Source: Paenibacillus plantiphilus (GTDB lineage: Bacteria > Bacillota > Bacilli > Paenibacillales > Paenibacillaceae). From it: DNA of 64,000 bases. The notes beneath the pieces are model-generated. The model saw only the letters and a program-made list of their open reading frames with translations, ran no database searches and was not told where the DNA came from. The position numbers were made by a program, and so were the translations under genes. The DNA is taken from positions 124,001 through 188,000 of the forward strand of contig NZ_CAKMMF010000001.1 of assembly GCF_927798095.1 (NCBI RefSeq), written 5' to 3'. Position 1 is the stretch's first letter; every line of letters starts with the position of its first letter. Shown here piece after piece: positions 26,130 to 35,345 of this stretch.

Positions 26130-26954
26130 TTGAAATTACCTGTTATTCATGACGACCTGGGCAAACGAATCGAACAGGCCGAAATTGACTATTTCACCTC
26201 AAGAATCAGCTCAATTCGTGAGCGAAACGGCAATCCAGAAGGCGTCGAAATCCATCAGTTTGGGCGCACTACTGCTTATTACATTCGAACAATGCCCTGG
26301 GGCATCTTCAATTCAGTCAAGGGGTTCTCTATTGCGGATATAGACAAGCTGGAAGAAATCACTGCGTTCTACAGAGAGAGGGAGCGAGCCTTCCAGCTAG
26401 ATATCAATCCTGTGGACTGCAGCCCGCAATTGTTCCAGGCTTTGGCCGCGCATGGCTTGAATCAAGTAAGCTTTCACTCCGTGCTTTATGGACTTCCTCG
26501 CAGAGAAGCACCTGCATGTCCTGCACATATAACGATCCGAGAAGTAGACAATGAAGCCGATTTCGACATCTATGCAGGCATACATTGCTTAGCTTCTGGA
26601 ATGTCTGTGGAACATAAGCATCACTTTGTAAACAATAACATCGGATTGCTGAATAGGCCCGGCTGGAAAATTTACTTGGCATTATTGCATGGCATGCCTG
26701 CCGCTGTGGCTGTCATGCATATGAGCAACAACATTGCTTCCTGCACGCTTGCCGCAACGGTCCCTGAATGCAGGCGAAACGGTCTGCAAACCGCTCTATT
26801 GCAAAGACGCATGTACGAAGCACATGCAGCGAATTGTGAACTGGTTGCCGCACAAGCGAGCTTCGGCAGCACCAGTCAAAACAATATGGAACGCTCCGGC
26901 ATGCAAATAGCATGGACACGTGGAGTTTGGGGACCCGCTCATAGACATGGATGA
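26130..26954 (+). CDS. GNAT family N-acetyltransferase
   Basis: A 274-residue protein. The GNAT core lies in the last 130 residues, with CTLAATVPECRRNGLQTALLQ (acetyl-CoA loop) near 205 and QASFGSTSQNNMERSGMQIAW near 245. The TTG at 26130 is chosen because AGGA lies about 10 bases upstream; GTG 26121 is too close to that site. The substrate is unknown. The gene is divergent from the previous GNAT gene and ends about 120 bases before a bidirectional terminator. Confidence 0.75.
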   Translation: MKLPVIHDDLGKRIEQAEIDYFTSRISSIRERNGNPEGVEIHQFGRTTAYYIRTMPWGIFNSVKGFSIADIDKLEEITAFYRERERAFQLDINPVDCSPQLFQALAAHGLNQVSFHSVLYGLPRREAPACPAHITIREVDNEADFDIYAGIHCLASGMSVEHKHHFVNNNIGLLNRPGWKIYLALLHGMPAAVAVMHMSNNIASCTLAATVPECRRNGLQTALLQRRMYEAHAANCELVAAQASFGSTSQNNMERSGMQIAWTRGVWGPAHRHG

Positions 26955-27029
26955 AAAAGGGAGTTAGCCAATGGGAACAGGCTCCAAGCGCTGATATGGA
27001 TCGGCGTGACAGTGCCCTCTGTATGCCTA

Positions 27030-27086
27030 TGTGTCTACTGAATTGAACTACAGTCCTTTATGTATCGACTGAATTGCAGTCCTTAA
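27030..27086. repeat. Short imperfect direct repeat
   Basis: ACTGAATTGAACTACAGTCC and ACTGAATTGCAGTCC lie about 30 bases apart in the gap after the GNAT gene. Confidence 0.4.
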
Positions 27087-27093
27087 TTGAAGA

Positions 27094-27121
27094 AAGGCCA
27101 TCCTGAGCGCAGGATGGCCTT
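27094..27121. terminator. Bidirectional terminator
   Basis: AAGGCCATCCTG pairs with CAGGATGGCCTT around the loop AGCG. It lies between convergent genes. Confidence 0.75.
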
Positions 27122-27170
27122 CTTATTTTGCAAGAAATTCTGTTCCGGGTTATCGCTATCTTCCCTCTTA

Positions 27171-27686
27171 TTATACCGATTGTACCGATTCCAGATGCTC
27201 GGCAAGACGATCCCATGTTTCCGTAATGCCTTGCTCCATTCCCATTTCCAGAACAGTTTTGAGCGCTTCCTCAGACGCATATTTAGTCTTGCTAATGAGC
27301 TTCGTCTTTCCTTCGTACTCTTCAAAATACATTGTAATATCAGATGACGGCATTCCTTCCGCCTCATTGCCCTCGGCATCCGAGAAGTAGTCGACGTAAA
27401 CGATCTTCTCACTCTCTACGATCTCCTGGTAAACCCCTTTGCCCCAAGACTCGTATCCGAAATAATCCCCCATGTTCTCATCGATGCACTTCATACAATA
27501 ATGCCAAATTCCGCCCGGACGAAAATCGATGTTGCATACCGTAAGCGTCCAGCCGCGTGGTCCCCACCAATGCTTCAGATGCTCAGCCTCCGAGAAAGCT
27601 TTGAATACAAGCTCGCGCGGCGCATTAAAAACACGCTCCAGCGTAATTTCTTGACCCTCTACCTTGGTAATCATTTTGTTCGACAC
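27171..27686 (-). CDS. SRPBCC/AHSA1-domain protein
   Basis: A 171-residue single-domain protein. It begins EITLERVFNAPRELVFKAFS and HLKHWWGPRGWT, the hallmark of the AHSA1 (START-like) family, and ends TWDRLAEHLESV. Such proteins bind hydrophobic ligands, and many pair with an ArsR regulator exactly as here. The start is a GTG with AAGGAGG 8 bases before it. It is translated 20 bases after the arsR stop. The ligand is unknown. Confidence 0.88.
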   Translation of the reverse strand: MSNKMITKVEGQEITLERVFNAPRELVFKAFSEAEHLKHWWGPRGWTLTVCNIDFRPGGIWHYCMKCIDENMGDYFGYESWGKGVYQEIVESEKIVYVDYFSDAEGNEAEGMPSSDITMYFEEYEGKTKLISKTKYASEEALKTVLEMGMEQGITETWDRLAEHLESVQSV

Positions 27687-27706
27687 TACATATTCCTCCT
27701 TGAATT

Positions 27707-28042
27707 TTAATTATCATTGTTTTCTTTGTTTTCAGATTGCAGCTTCTGCAAGTAAATGTCCAGATTGTTGAATCGGTCATTCCAAATATTGCGATAGGCT
27801 TCAAGCCAATGGTCCATTGCCTGGAGCGGCTCCAAGCGGAGCTTGTAATTCCGGCGGTTGGCGACAGCCTCCACCTCAACTAATTCAGCCTTCAACAAAA
27901 CACGCAAATGCTTCGAGGCTTGAGGCTGGCGGAGCTCCAGATTATCGGCGATATCCCCTACCGTCAATGGACCATGGATCAGGAGCTCAACGATACGTAA
28001 GCGGTTAGGCTCGGACAATGCGCTAAAAGTTGTTGTGTCCAT
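27707..28042 (-). CDS. ArsR family transcriptional regulator
   Basis: A 111-residue winged-helix repressor: FSALSEPNRLRIVELLIHG, VGDIADNLELRQPQASKHLR (recognition helix), and an Asn-rich tail. It lacks the ELCVCDL metal site, so it is of the non-metal type found with SRPBCC proteins. The start at ATG 28042 has only a weak GGAAG site. It is the first gene of the arsR-SRPBCC operon. The promoter upstream carries a perfect inverted repeat across its -35 box, which suggests self-repression. Confidence 0.9.
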   Translation of the reverse strand: MDTTTFSALSEPNRLRIVELLIHGPLTVGDIADNLELRQPQASKHLRVLLKAELVEVEAVANRRNYKLRLEPLQAMDHWLEAYRNIWNDRFNNLDIYLQKLQSENKENNDN

Positions 28043-28100
28043 TATTCGGATTCTTCCATACCACCTCGCTCCGTTGTTTAATTGTCGACCTTGTATTTGA

Positions 28101-28139
28101 AATATACCACTTAGGGAATATTCCTGTCAAGGAATATTC
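28101..28139 (-). promoter_or_regulatory. arsR promoter with overlapping operator
   Basis: On the minus strand TTGACA at 28125-28130, an 18-base spacer and TATATT at 28101-28106. GAATATTCC and GGAATATTC flank the -35 box in a perfect 9-bp inverted repeat (28116-28139). Each arm holds the self-complementary GGAATATTCC core. This is a good candidate ArsR site. Confidence 0.7.
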
Positions 28140-28196
28140 AAGGCAATCGAAATATTCTGAGCAAGCAAGCCTACCATTTCTTATTAAGGATGAATG

Positions 28197-28237
28197 AAAG
28201 GCCATCCCGCAGCATTAGAGCACGGGATGGCCTTTTC
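28197..28237. terminator. Bidirectional terminator
   Basis: AAGGCCATCCCG pairs with CGGGATGGCCTT, followed by TT. It lies after the LLM oxidoreductase. Its arm shares GGCCATCC with the terminator at 27094. Confidence 0.72.
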
Positions 28238-28254
28238 ATAGATACAAATGTTCA

Positions 28255-29313
28255 TTATTTCGCTTCGTTCTCGGCTTCCCATCTGGAAATTTCATCTCTA
28301 ACCCGCGGCGCAACCTCTGTTCCAAGCAGTTCAATAGCTCGGAGAACTTTCTCATGCGGCATCGTGCCAAGCGGTACATGCAGCATGAAGCGCGTGATGC
28401 CTACATGCTTGCGAAGATGAATGATTTTGCCGGCAACTGTCTCCGGGTCACCGACATACAGCGCTCCTTCGAAGCTGCGCGCAGCATCGTAGCTTGCACG
28501 GCTGTACGGCCCCCAGCCCCGCTCCCGACCAAGCAAATTCATGACCGCCTGAGTCGAAGGGAAGAATTGGTCAGCCGCAAGCTGATTATCCTCCGCAATA
28601 AATCCGTGCGAATGTGACGCAACCGGCAGCTGCGAGACATCATGGCCTGCGTGAGCCGCCGCTTTCTTGTAGAGCTCAACGAGCGGTGCAAACTGCAGCG
28701 GACTGCCCCCGATAATTGCCAGAACAAGCGGCAGGCCGAGCAAGCCTGCGCGGACAACAGATTGCTGATTGCCTCCGCTGCCAATCCACACGGGCAGCGG
28801 ATTCTGAACCGGACGCGGATATACACCCAGATTATGAATCGCCGGGCGATGCCCGCCCCTCCATGTCACTTTCTCAGACTCCCGTATTTTCAGCAGCAGC
28901 TCCAGCTTCTCATCAAACAGCTCATCGTAGTTGTCCAAATCATATCCGAACAGCGGAAAGGATTCAATAAAAGACCCTCGACCCGCCATAATTTCAGCTC
29001 GTCCATTCGAGATTCCATCCAGTGTAGCAAAATCCTGAAACACACGCACCGGATCGGCAGAGGAGAGTACCGTCACCGCACTTGTAAGCCTGATCCGTTT
29101 CGTCTGCGACGCTGCCGCAGCCAGCAAGACTGCAGGAGAAGACGCCGCATAATCTTGACGATGATGCTCGCCCACACCGAATATATCCAGCCCTACCTGA
29201 TCTGCTAGTACAATCTCCTCCACAACCTCGCGCAAGCGCTGTGCATGACTCATCACTTCACCAGTCTCAACGTCCGGTGATGTCTCAACAAATGTGCTTA
29301 TTCCTATCTCCAC
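28255..29313 (-). CDS. LLM-class flavin-dependent oxidoreductase
   Basis: A 352-residue member of the bacterial luciferase-like family: [13 protein letters not shown] at the start, [20 protein letters not shown] near 45, [19 protein letters not shown] near 98 and [16 protein letters not shown] near 175. It has a TIM-barrel fold that uses reduced flavin; the substrate cannot be told. The GTG start has AGGAGGG 7 bases before it. It has its own terminator. Confidence 0.9.
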   Translation of the reverse strand: MEIGISTFVETSPDVETGEVMSHAQRLREVVEEIVLADQVGLDIFGVGEHHRQDYAASSPAVLLAAAASQTKRIRLTSAVTVLSSADPVRVFQDFATLDGISNGRAEIMAGRGSFIESFPLFGYDLDNYDELFDEKLELLLKIRESEKVTWRGGHRPAIHNLGVYPRPVQNPLPVWIGSGGNQQSVVRAGLLGLPLVLAIIGGSPLQFAPLVELYKKAAAHAGHDVSQLPVASHSHGFIAEDNQLAADQFFPSTQAVMNLLGRERGWGPYSRASYDAARSFEGALYVGDPETVAGKIIHLRKHVGITRFMLHVPLGTMPHEKVLRAIELLGTEVAPRVRDEISRWEAENEAK

Positions 29314-29440
29314 TGGCTATCCCTCCTGCTTCATGTTCCATTCTACCGGCAGCTTCCGCAAGCAAACAAAGTCCAAACCGATGTTCTTATTGTGATCCTT
29401 CGCAACGTTTTTTTCAAGTTTCCAAGCGCATGAAAGAAAA

Positions 29441-29477
29441 GACGGCCTCAGTTCACTGTTCGGTGACTGCTGCCGTC
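29441..29477 (-). terminator. Terminator of the lipoprotein gene
   Basis: GACGGC-CAGTTCAC pairs with GTGACTG-GCCGTC. It is followed on the minus strand by TTTTCTTT. Confidence 0.7.
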
Positions 29478-29494
29478 CTATTGTATTGTTTCCC

Positions 29495-30208
29495 TTATGG
29501 TGTCCATTGATCGTGAATGATGCCAACGAGGGCATGATCGTCCCCGATTTTCTCAAAGACAAGACGCAGGCTGCGCCAATCCATTCCTTCGACTGCCGGA
29601 TCGATCCCTTTGATATGATATTCGACGAAATCATGGCTGTCCTTGGGGTACACTTCGTTCAAATTGTTAATCGTCGTGCTTTGCCCAAGTCCCTCGTTCA
29701 CCGCGATCTCGGCATCCTTGATGTAGTCCGCATCATAGACGAATTGCTTATGGTACTCCGCATAGGTCATCTCAATCAGCTCGCCCGATCCGGGGAACGT
29801 CCGCCATACTCGCTTCTCGGAATCCGCCATCAGACCTTCCAGCTCATCCCTTGTAAATACAAGGTCCGTCCCCGTATCGACGTAAGCATATGGTGAGAAC
29901 CGAATCCCTTTCTCAGGATGCGCCCATGCCGCGAGCGTGCTCATATTGCCAGCCTTCAGCGCTTTCATGACCGTTGCCGCCGATTCTTTCGCAGTTGGCG
30001 GTTGTCCTTCCGTCGGCGTCGGCTCAGTATCCTCTTGCGGCTGCGGCTCCTCTGGTGATTCCTGCACCTGATCCCCCGGCTCCGACACCTCTGGCGATTC
30101 CTGTACTTGATTCTGCGGCTCCGGCACCGGCTCGCGCGTTCCGTTGCAAGCAGTAAGCAGCAGCATGATCGCTACTACAGCTATCCAACCTTTATTAAGA
30201 ATAAGCAT
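29495..30208 (-). CDS. Lipoprotein of unknown function
   Basis: A 237-residue protein. A lipobox LLTAC puts the acylated Cys at residue 21. A Pro/Glu/Gln-rich linker with two imperfect repeats (VQESPEVSEPGDQ and VQESPEEPQPQED) runs to about residue 70, then a folded domain that starts AKESAATVMKALKAGNMSTL. That domain resembles secreted proteins with a conserved HPEKGIRFSPYAYVD stretch. The start at ATG 30208 has AAAGGAGGG 5 bases before it. The role is unknown. Confidence 0.78.
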   Translation of the reverse strand: MLILNKGWIAVVAIMLLLTACNGTREPVPEPQNQVQESPEVSEPGDQVQESPEEPQPQEDTEPTPTEGQPPTAKESAATVMKALKAGNMSTLAAWAHPEKGIRFSPYAYVDTGTDLVFTRDELEGLMADSEKRVWRTFPGSGELIEMTYAEYHKQFVYDADYIKDAEIAVNEGLGQSTTINNLNEVYPKDSHDFVEYHIKGIDPAVEGMDWRSLRLVFEKIGDDHALVGIIHDQWTP

Positions 30209-30280
30209 AAGCTCCCTCCTTTAATGTCGGCTCTGCTTCTTCTTCATAAACGTGCTTTATTCGATAAAAGTTGCATGAAG

Positions 30281-30784
30281 CTATGCCTTTGGGTCTTTTA
30301 TCTTGCTCACCTTATACACAACACCACGTTTGGAGTCGAATTCTCTATGCAGCCTTTCGGACCTTGCCGCCAAATCTATGTATGGCTGAGCTGTAATACT
30401 CAGCTTGTCGTATTTATGCCTAAAGTGCTCTCCTGACTTCGATATCCTTACCGCCCCCAAATAATCGTCGCTTAGAGCCCATACAGACCTATTAATATCT
30501 GCGAGAATCAATGCTCCTGTACACATTGGACAGGGCTCAACAGTCGAATAGATGGTGCATTTATTTTTGTATTCAGGTTGAAACAGCAGCTTGCCTGCCT
30601 TTCTTATTGCATCAACCTCGGCATGACATGTCGGGTCCCATGCTGTAAACACTTGATTCCTTCCACGGCTTATAACTTCCCCATTCGGAGCAACCAGTAC
30701 AGCGCCGATCGGTATGCTCCCTTCACGCGATGCCTGCTCTGCTTCTTCAAAGGCTAATTCCAAATAATGACGGTCATCCTTCAT
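30281..30784 (-). CDS. Nucleoside/cytidine deaminase-like protein
   Basis: A 167-residue zinc deaminase. The catalytic motif CHAEVDAI near residue 55 and the zinc ligands PCPMCTGAL near 85 match the tRNA adenosine/guanine/cytosine deaminase superfamily. The C-terminal part differs from TadA and is closer to the guanine and cytosine deaminase side (inference). In-frame ATGs at 30820, 30802 and 30784 are possible; none has a strong ribosome site, and the last begins at the domain. Confidence 0.8.
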   Translation of the reverse strand: MKDDRHYLELAFEEAEQASREGSIPIGAVLVAPNGEVISRGRNQVFTAWDPTCHAEVDAIRKAGKLLFQPEYKNKCTIYSTVEPCPMCTGALILADINRSVWALSDDYLGAVRISKSGEHFRHKYDKLSITAQPYIDLAARSERLHREFDSKRGVVYKVSKIKDPKA

Positions 30785-30928
30785 TCCCAGCCCTGCTTTC
30801 ATCGTTGTAGTCAGCCCCATATTCAGCTAGATTAACTATTCATTCTGATCGAGTGCATATCCTCTTTTCCCCATAAATATGATACTATTGCGTTTAGAAA
30901 ATAATGAGAAAGGCAGGCAGTAAACGAT

Positions 30929-31348
30929 ATGGATCAACATGCATTAGAAACGATTGAATTTGAACTCGCGCTCCTGCTCCGCCGGATCACATCCTTTACA
31001 ACCACGAATATCGGAACTCTCGACCGTTCCGCTTATCTTCTGCTGCAGCAAATCGCCCACCATGGCTCCGCTGGCATTAAAGCCTTGTCAGAAGAATTTC
31101 AATTGGATATTTCCACTGTCAGCAGACAAGCCGCAGTCTTGGAGCAGCGAGGATATGTTCGCCGAATTCCAGACCCGCTGGACCGGAGGGCATACTCTCT
31201 TCAAATCACTGATCCGGGCACAAAGGAACTCATCGAAACAAAAGCAGCCAGAACCGCCAGAATCGGCGCTCTGCTGAAGGATTGGACTGATGAGGAATGC
31301 GAGGCATTTGGTAAACTCATGTCAAAATTTAACCGTACGTTCAGTTAA
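30929..31348 (+). CDS. MarR family transcriptional regulator
   Basis: A 139-residue winged-helix protein. Its DNA-binding core IKALSEEFQLDISTVSRQAAVLEQRGYV is followed by the wing PDPLDRRAYSLQITDPG. The ATG start has GGCAGGCAG about 9 bases before it. It converges on the TetR gene and shares with it a hairpin at 31356-31388. Its target is not clear from the context. Confidence 0.87.
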   Translation: MDQHALETIEFELALLLRRITSFTTTNIGTLDRSAYLLLQQIAHHGSAGIKALSEEFQLDISTVSRQAAVLEQRGYVRRIPDPLDRRAYSLQITDPGTKELIETKAARTARIGALLKDWTDEECEAFGKLMSKFNRTFS

Positions 31349-31355
31349 AATCACA

Positions 31356-31388
31356 AAACGAGCCTCTTAGTCGTTCTTAGGCTCGTTT
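31356..31388. terminator. Hairpin between convergent regulators
   Basis: AAACGAGCCT pairs with AGGCTCGTTT. The second arm lies inside the 3' end of the TetR gene. Confidence 0.55.
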
Positions 31389-32011
31389 CGAACGGCCTCC
31401 CTGTCGCCCCGCCTCTCCCTGCCCGCCTCGCCAACCAACCCATGAAAGAACAGCTCCATTAATTGATCTATATTTTGAGCTCCATGCCCTTGCTTCGACG
31501 ATTCCCAACATCGGCCCAGCTCATTTTTGTACATGTTGAAGTACAGCAGCATCAGCTCCTCCGGGAAGTCTTCCCGAATATAGCCCTCCTGCTTGCCCAT
31601 CGCAACAAACTTCATAAAAAAACGCATTATCCTCTGCTCGCTGTAGCTCTCCATCATCTGCATCAAACTATTTCTATCGGAGGCTGGCGCCTTCTGCAGC
31701 TCATCCGTTAAAAATTTCAAATGATTCACCTCATACAGCATGATTTCCTTCGTCTTCTCTGGAAAGGAACGCTCTGAATCCAGGATGTCCTCATACTGGG
31801 CCAGCTGTCTGTCCATCCAGTTCAATAGCGCATCAGCGTAGAGCTGTTCTTTTGTCCCAAAATAATTGTATATGGTCGCCGGGGCAACTCCTGCCTGCTC
31901 CGCGATCTCGTTCACACTGACCTTTTGAAAGCCGAATTTGGCAAAAAGTTGAAAGGATGCGTCATATATTTGCTCGATTTTCCTCTGTTTCCGTCGTTCG
32001 AATCCATTCAT
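31367..32011 (-). CDS. TetR family transcriptional regulator
   Basis: A 214-residue regulator. The N-terminal helix-turn-helix reads VSVNEIAEQAGVAPATIYNYFG near residues 32-53, and a helical ligand domain follows. The start is ATG 32011, with AGGTGG 6 bases before it; a GTG at 32020 is possible. It is divergent from the membrane protein/GNAT operon starting at 32202, its most likely target. Confidence 0.88.
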   Translation of the reverse strand: MNGFERRKQRKIEQIYDASFQLFAKFGFQKVSVNEIAEQAGVAPATIYNYFGTKEQLYADALLNWMDRQLAQYEDILDSERSFPEKTKEIMLYEVNHLKFLTDELQKAPASDRNSLMQMMESYSEQRIMRFFMKFVAMGKQEGYIREDFPEELMLLYFNMYKNELGRCWESSKQGHGAQNIDQLMELFFHGLVGEAGRERRGDREAVRNEPKND

Positions 32012-32047
32012 CTTCTCCACCTCACTTGTAGTGTAGCTCAGGATTTA

Positions 32048-32076
32048 GAGCAAATCAACGCGTTCAGTACAAAACT
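32048..32076 (-). promoter_or_regulatory. Possible promoter of the TetR gene
   Basis: TTGATT, a 17-base spacer and TACACT on the minus strand, close to the start codon. Confidence 0.35.
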
Positions 32077-32201
32077 ATTGAAATTTTAACGTTGTGAATT
32101 TATAATAATTTTAGAGTGAATCGATATTTTGAGTATATAATTTATTTATCAGCAATGCCTCATGCATATGAAATTACAATTTTGATTGGAGTGAGCTTGT
32201 T

Positions 32202-32789
32202 ATGAAACAGCGTCGAATCCCTTCATTTCTGCATGATATTTTTGGCGAGAGGCAGAGTATTGGCATGATTGCGGCGATACTGCTGTTTGGCGGATTGCTG
32301 ACAGTAGCCCTATATTCCGCCTACCCTGAGCTTGGCGATAATGTGCCGCTATGGCGCAGCGTTCTGGCGCTGCTGCTCATGTTCGACATCTTTGCCGGCT
32401 GCGCCGCCAATTTCACGGCATCGACCAGCAATTACTATGCCGCACGCAAAAAAAACCGCATCGTATTCATTGCGATTCACGTCCATATTATACTTGTTGC
32501 GCTGCTATTGCATACAGATATTTGGTATTCGATAGGCGTATGGGGCTACACAATCGGAGGCGCATTTATCGTCAATGCTCTTCACAGCAAGCAATCCCAG
32601 CGATTTGTTGCGGGTCTGCTCCTGTCTGCGGGGCTTGGCTGCATCCCTTTGCTCCCGGATATACAGCCCTATATGCTGATCGCTTGCTTATTATTTATGC
32701 TTAAAGTGCTGTTCAGCTTCGCCGTCGATCATTATGGCAGAGTGAACAGCGATGCCAGTAATATCTGCGATGCCGGAGAACAAGCATGA
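32202..32789 (+). CDS. Integral membrane protein of unknown function
   Basis: A 195-residue protein with about five membrane segments, the first near 20-40 and the last near 155-172. No family is recognised. A GGAGTGAG site lies 6 bases before the ATG. Its stop overlaps the next ATG by four bases (ATGA), so the two are translated together. It faces a divergent TetR regulator. Confidence 0.72.
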   Translation: MKQRRIPSFLHDIFGERQSIGMIAAILLFGGLLTVALYSAYPELGDNVPLWRSVLALLLMFDIFAGCAANFTASTSNYYAARKKNRIVFIAIHVHIILVALLLHTDIWYSIGVWGYTIGGAFIVNALHSKQSQRFVAGLLLSAGLGCIPLLPDIQPYMLIACLLFMLKVLFSFAVDHYGRVNSDASNICDAGEQA

Positions 32790-33418
32790 GTGCATCGTAT
32801 AACGTTGCCAAGCTAACCAAGTCGGACAAAGCCCCATTCGTATCGCTTATGAGCAGGGCATTCGCCCGCGATCCCTTATTCCTGCACTTATTCGAAAATT
32901 CAGAGCGTGATCGCAAAGCGCACAGCAGAATGACCGCCTTTATGTCCTTTATGTTTGACAAGAGCTTCATGCTCGATGAAGAGATGTGGGGGATATTCGA
33001 AAATAATGTCTTGCTCGGCGCCTATGTCGTAGAGAAACCGCAAACGCGCAAGCTTCGGCAGGTGCAAGGAGGCTTGCTGCTGCTAGGAAGGCTGATTCCG
33101 TTGTTATTTCGCTTGTCAGGGCAAGCGTTAGTGACCCTTAATCGTTACATGCGAGTGACGAGATCCTCTGCGCCCCCTTCGGCGCATCACTACCTCATTA
33201 TGATTGGCGTAGATCCTGCGGCGCAGGGAAAAGGCATTGGAACAGCGTTGCTGGAGCAGCTAATAAACACCGTCATTGCGGATGCAAATTCACGAGGCGT
33301 CGCGCTGGATACGGAAAACAAAGAAAATGTGAATTGGTATCGACAATTCGGATTTCAATTGCATGCGGAAACACAACTCAATCACATACCTGTTTATTGT
33401 ATGTTCTATCAGCAATAA
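32786..33418 (+). CDS. GNAT family N-acetyltransferase
   Basis: A 210-residue GNAT protein. The acetyl-CoA loop IGVDPAAQGKGIGTALLEQL lies near 133, followed by VALDTENKENVNWYRQFGFQL near 172. The layout (FARDPLFLHLFEN at the start) resembles puromycin-N-acetyltransferase-like proteins. It is the second gene of the TetR-facing operon. The substrate is unknown. Confidence 0.83.
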   Translation: MSASYNVAKLTKSDKAPFVSLMSRAFARDPLFLHLFENSERDRKAHSRMTAFMSFMFDKSFMLDEEMWGIFENNVLLGAYVVEKPQTRKLRQVQGGLLLLGRLIPLLFRLSGQALVTLNRYMRVTRSSAPPSAHHYLIMIGVDPAAQGKGIGTALLEQLINTVIADANSRGVALDTENKENVNWYRQFGFQLHAETQLNHIPVYCMFYQQ

Positions 33419-33450
33419 CCAGCTCGCAGCATGTGCTGGGAGCTGCGCGG

Positions 33451-33480
33451 GATTGCTGCTTCTTCGTCGAAGCAGCAATC
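33451..33480. terminator. Bidirectional hairpin
   Basis: GATTGCTGCTTC pairs perfectly with GAAGCAGCAATC around TTCGTC, between convergent genes. Confidence 0.65.
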
Positions 33481-33489
33481 GCGATTTCA

Positions 33490-34287
33490 CTAGCCCGTCA
33501 GCATGCGTCCCTTGCCGTAAGGAATGCAGAGCGGAGTGCCGAAGATGGGATCGGCCATAACCTGACACTCCATATCGAATACGTCGCGGATGAGCTGCTC
33601 GTTGACAATCGCTTCCGGCTCGCCTTGCGCGTAGATGCGGCCTTCCTTGACTGCTACAATATGATGCGCATAACGACAGGCGAGATTGATGTCATGAAGC
33701 ACCATAGCAATAGTGCGATTCTCATGCTTGTTAAGCTCGAATAACAGATCGAGAATTTCAATCTGATGTGTCATATCGAGATACGTTGTAGGCTCATCCA
33801 GCAGAATTGTCCCTGTGTTCTGGGCCAGCGTCATCGCAATCCATGCCCGCTGCCGCTGCCCCCCGGAGAGCGAATCTACGGAACGGGAAGCCAGCCCGTC
33901 CATATGTGTTACTTCAAGCGCTCTCTTCACCTGCTTCTCATCCTCATGGGACCATTGCTGAAGAAAGCTCTGATAAGGATAGCGGCCTTGCTTGACGAGC
34001 TGCTGCACGGTCAACCCCTCTGGAACAGTCGGGCCTTGCGGCAGAATCGCAAGCTGTCTTGCCACTTCCTTGCTGGATAGCTTGGCTATATCTTTGCCAT
34101 TAAGAAGAACGGCCCCGTCCTGAGGCTTCAATAGACGAGCAAGCGAACGCAGCAGCGTTGATTTGCCGCAGCCATTGCTGCCGATGAATACCGTAATTTG
34201 GCCTGGCGGTATTGCTAAATCGAGATTGGAGAAGACCGGCTCTTTTCCATAGGACAACGTAAGTTTCTCTGCTTGTATGACCGACAT
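33490..34287 (-). CDS. Siderophore ABC transporter ATP-binding protein (FecE/FepC type)
   Basis: A 265-residue ATPase. Walker A GSNGCGKSTLLR is near residue 40, the signature LSGGQRQRAWIAM near 140, and Walker B TILLDEPTTYLD near 161; the MTHQIEILDLL that follows the Asp is typical of iron-siderophore ATPases. The start is ATG 34287, with AGGGAG 8 bases before it; a longer frame of 70 extra codons overlaps the permease gene and is spurious. It is the last of three genes on this strand. Confidence 0.92.
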   Translation of the reverse strand: MSVIQAEKLTLSYGKEPVFSNLDLAIPPGQITVFIGSNGCGKSTLLRSLARLLKPQDGAVLLNGKDIAKLSSKEVARQLAILPQGPTVPEGLTVQQLVKQGRYPYQSFLQQWSHEDEKQVKRALEVTHMDGLASRSVDSLSGGQRQRAWIAMTLAQNTGTILLDEPTTYLDMTHQIEILDLLFELNKHENRTIAMVLHDINLACRYAHHIVAVKEGRIYAQGEPEAIVNEQLIRDVFDMECQVMADPIFGTPLCIPYGKGRMLTG

Positions 34288-34300
34288 GGGCTCACTCCCT

Positions 34301-35344
34301 TTATGATTTGCGGTTTCGATACAGTAAGTAAATAAAGAAAGGCGCTCCAATGGCGGCAGTGAATACACCTGCAGGAATATCCAGTGGAATAAATGCGATT
34401 CTGGCGACAAGATCTGACAACAGCAGAACGAGAGAGCCAATAAGCGCCGATACCGGAATGACCCCGCCATATGCAGGACCGACAAGCTTGCGGGCAATAT
34501 GCGGAGCCATCAGGCCGATAAAGTTGATCGTGCCGCCAATAGCAACCGCTGCTCCTGCGAGTGCGACGCTGATGATGAGCAGAATCGTTCTTTTCACATT
34601 AACGGAGCTTCCAACACTGGTTGCAACCTCATCGCCAAGCTCTTGCACATTCAAATGTCTGGCATAAATGAATGACACAGGCAGCAGTACAGCAAGCCAC
34701 GGCAGCAAGGTCATCACATCCCGCTCCCAGGAAACCCCGTATATGCTTCCCGTCATAAAGGTGAAGGCTTTAACCGCTACAGCTGTAGGCGTGAACGATG
34801 ATGTAAGGATCAACATATAGGTAACTGCCGTTAATGCAGTAGCCATACCGATACCGATCAGCACTAGCCGAAGCGGAGTGATCCCCTTCCGATAAGCGAA
34901 CAGATAAATAAGAAAGGCGGCGGCAAATGCCCCGGCAATCGAGCTAATTGGCATATAGCTAATGCTCACATGCGAGAAATAAAGAATGAAAATAACAGTG
35001 CCGAGCGCGGCTCCGCCCGAGATGCCTATAATATCCGGCGAAGTAAGCGGATTGCGCACGATCCCTTGCAGCAATGCGCCTGATACGCCAAGCGCTGCGC
35101 CTACCATGACAGCGATGATAACACGCGGCAGTCTCAGCCAGAACAGAATCATGAAATCGGATGATTCTCCTGCACCCAGAAGCGTCCGTATGACGGAGAG
35201 CGGACTGATCGTTGTGCTCCCCAGACCTGTGCATACGACAATGGCAGCAGCATTCGCCGCCAACAGAAGCAGGATCATGAATATCGTTCGGCGGTGGATT
35301 TGGTACGAATGATAACGACCTCTAAGCGTTAGCCAGCTATTCAT
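34301..35344 (-). CDS. Siderophore ABC transporter permease (FecCD family)
   Basis: A 347-residue permease with about ten membrane segments and the FecCD signatures RLPRVIIAVMVGAALGVSGA and RNPLTSPDIIGISGGAALG, then GTINFIGLMAPHIARKLVGP, which contacts the ATPase. The start is ATG 35344, one base after the previous stop. With the upstream permease it forms the membrane channel. Confidence 0.92.
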   Translation of the reverse strand: MNSWLTLRGRYHSYQIHRRTIFMILLLLAANAAAIVVCTGLGSTTISPLSVIRTLLGAGESSDFMILFWLRLPRVIIAVMVGAALGVSGALLQGIVRNPLTSPDIIGISGGAALGTVIFILYFSHVSISYMPISSIAGAFAAAFLIYLFAYRKGITPLRLVLIGIGMATALTAVTYMLILTSSFTPTAVAVKAFTFMTGSIYGVSWERDVMTLLPWLAVLLPVSFIYARHLNVQELGDEVATSVGSSVNVKRTILLIISVALAGAAVAIGGTINFIGLMAPHIARKLVGPAYGGVIPVSALIGSLVLLLSDLVARIAFIPLDIPAGVFTAAIGAPFFIYLLYRNRKS

Positions 35345-35345
35345 A

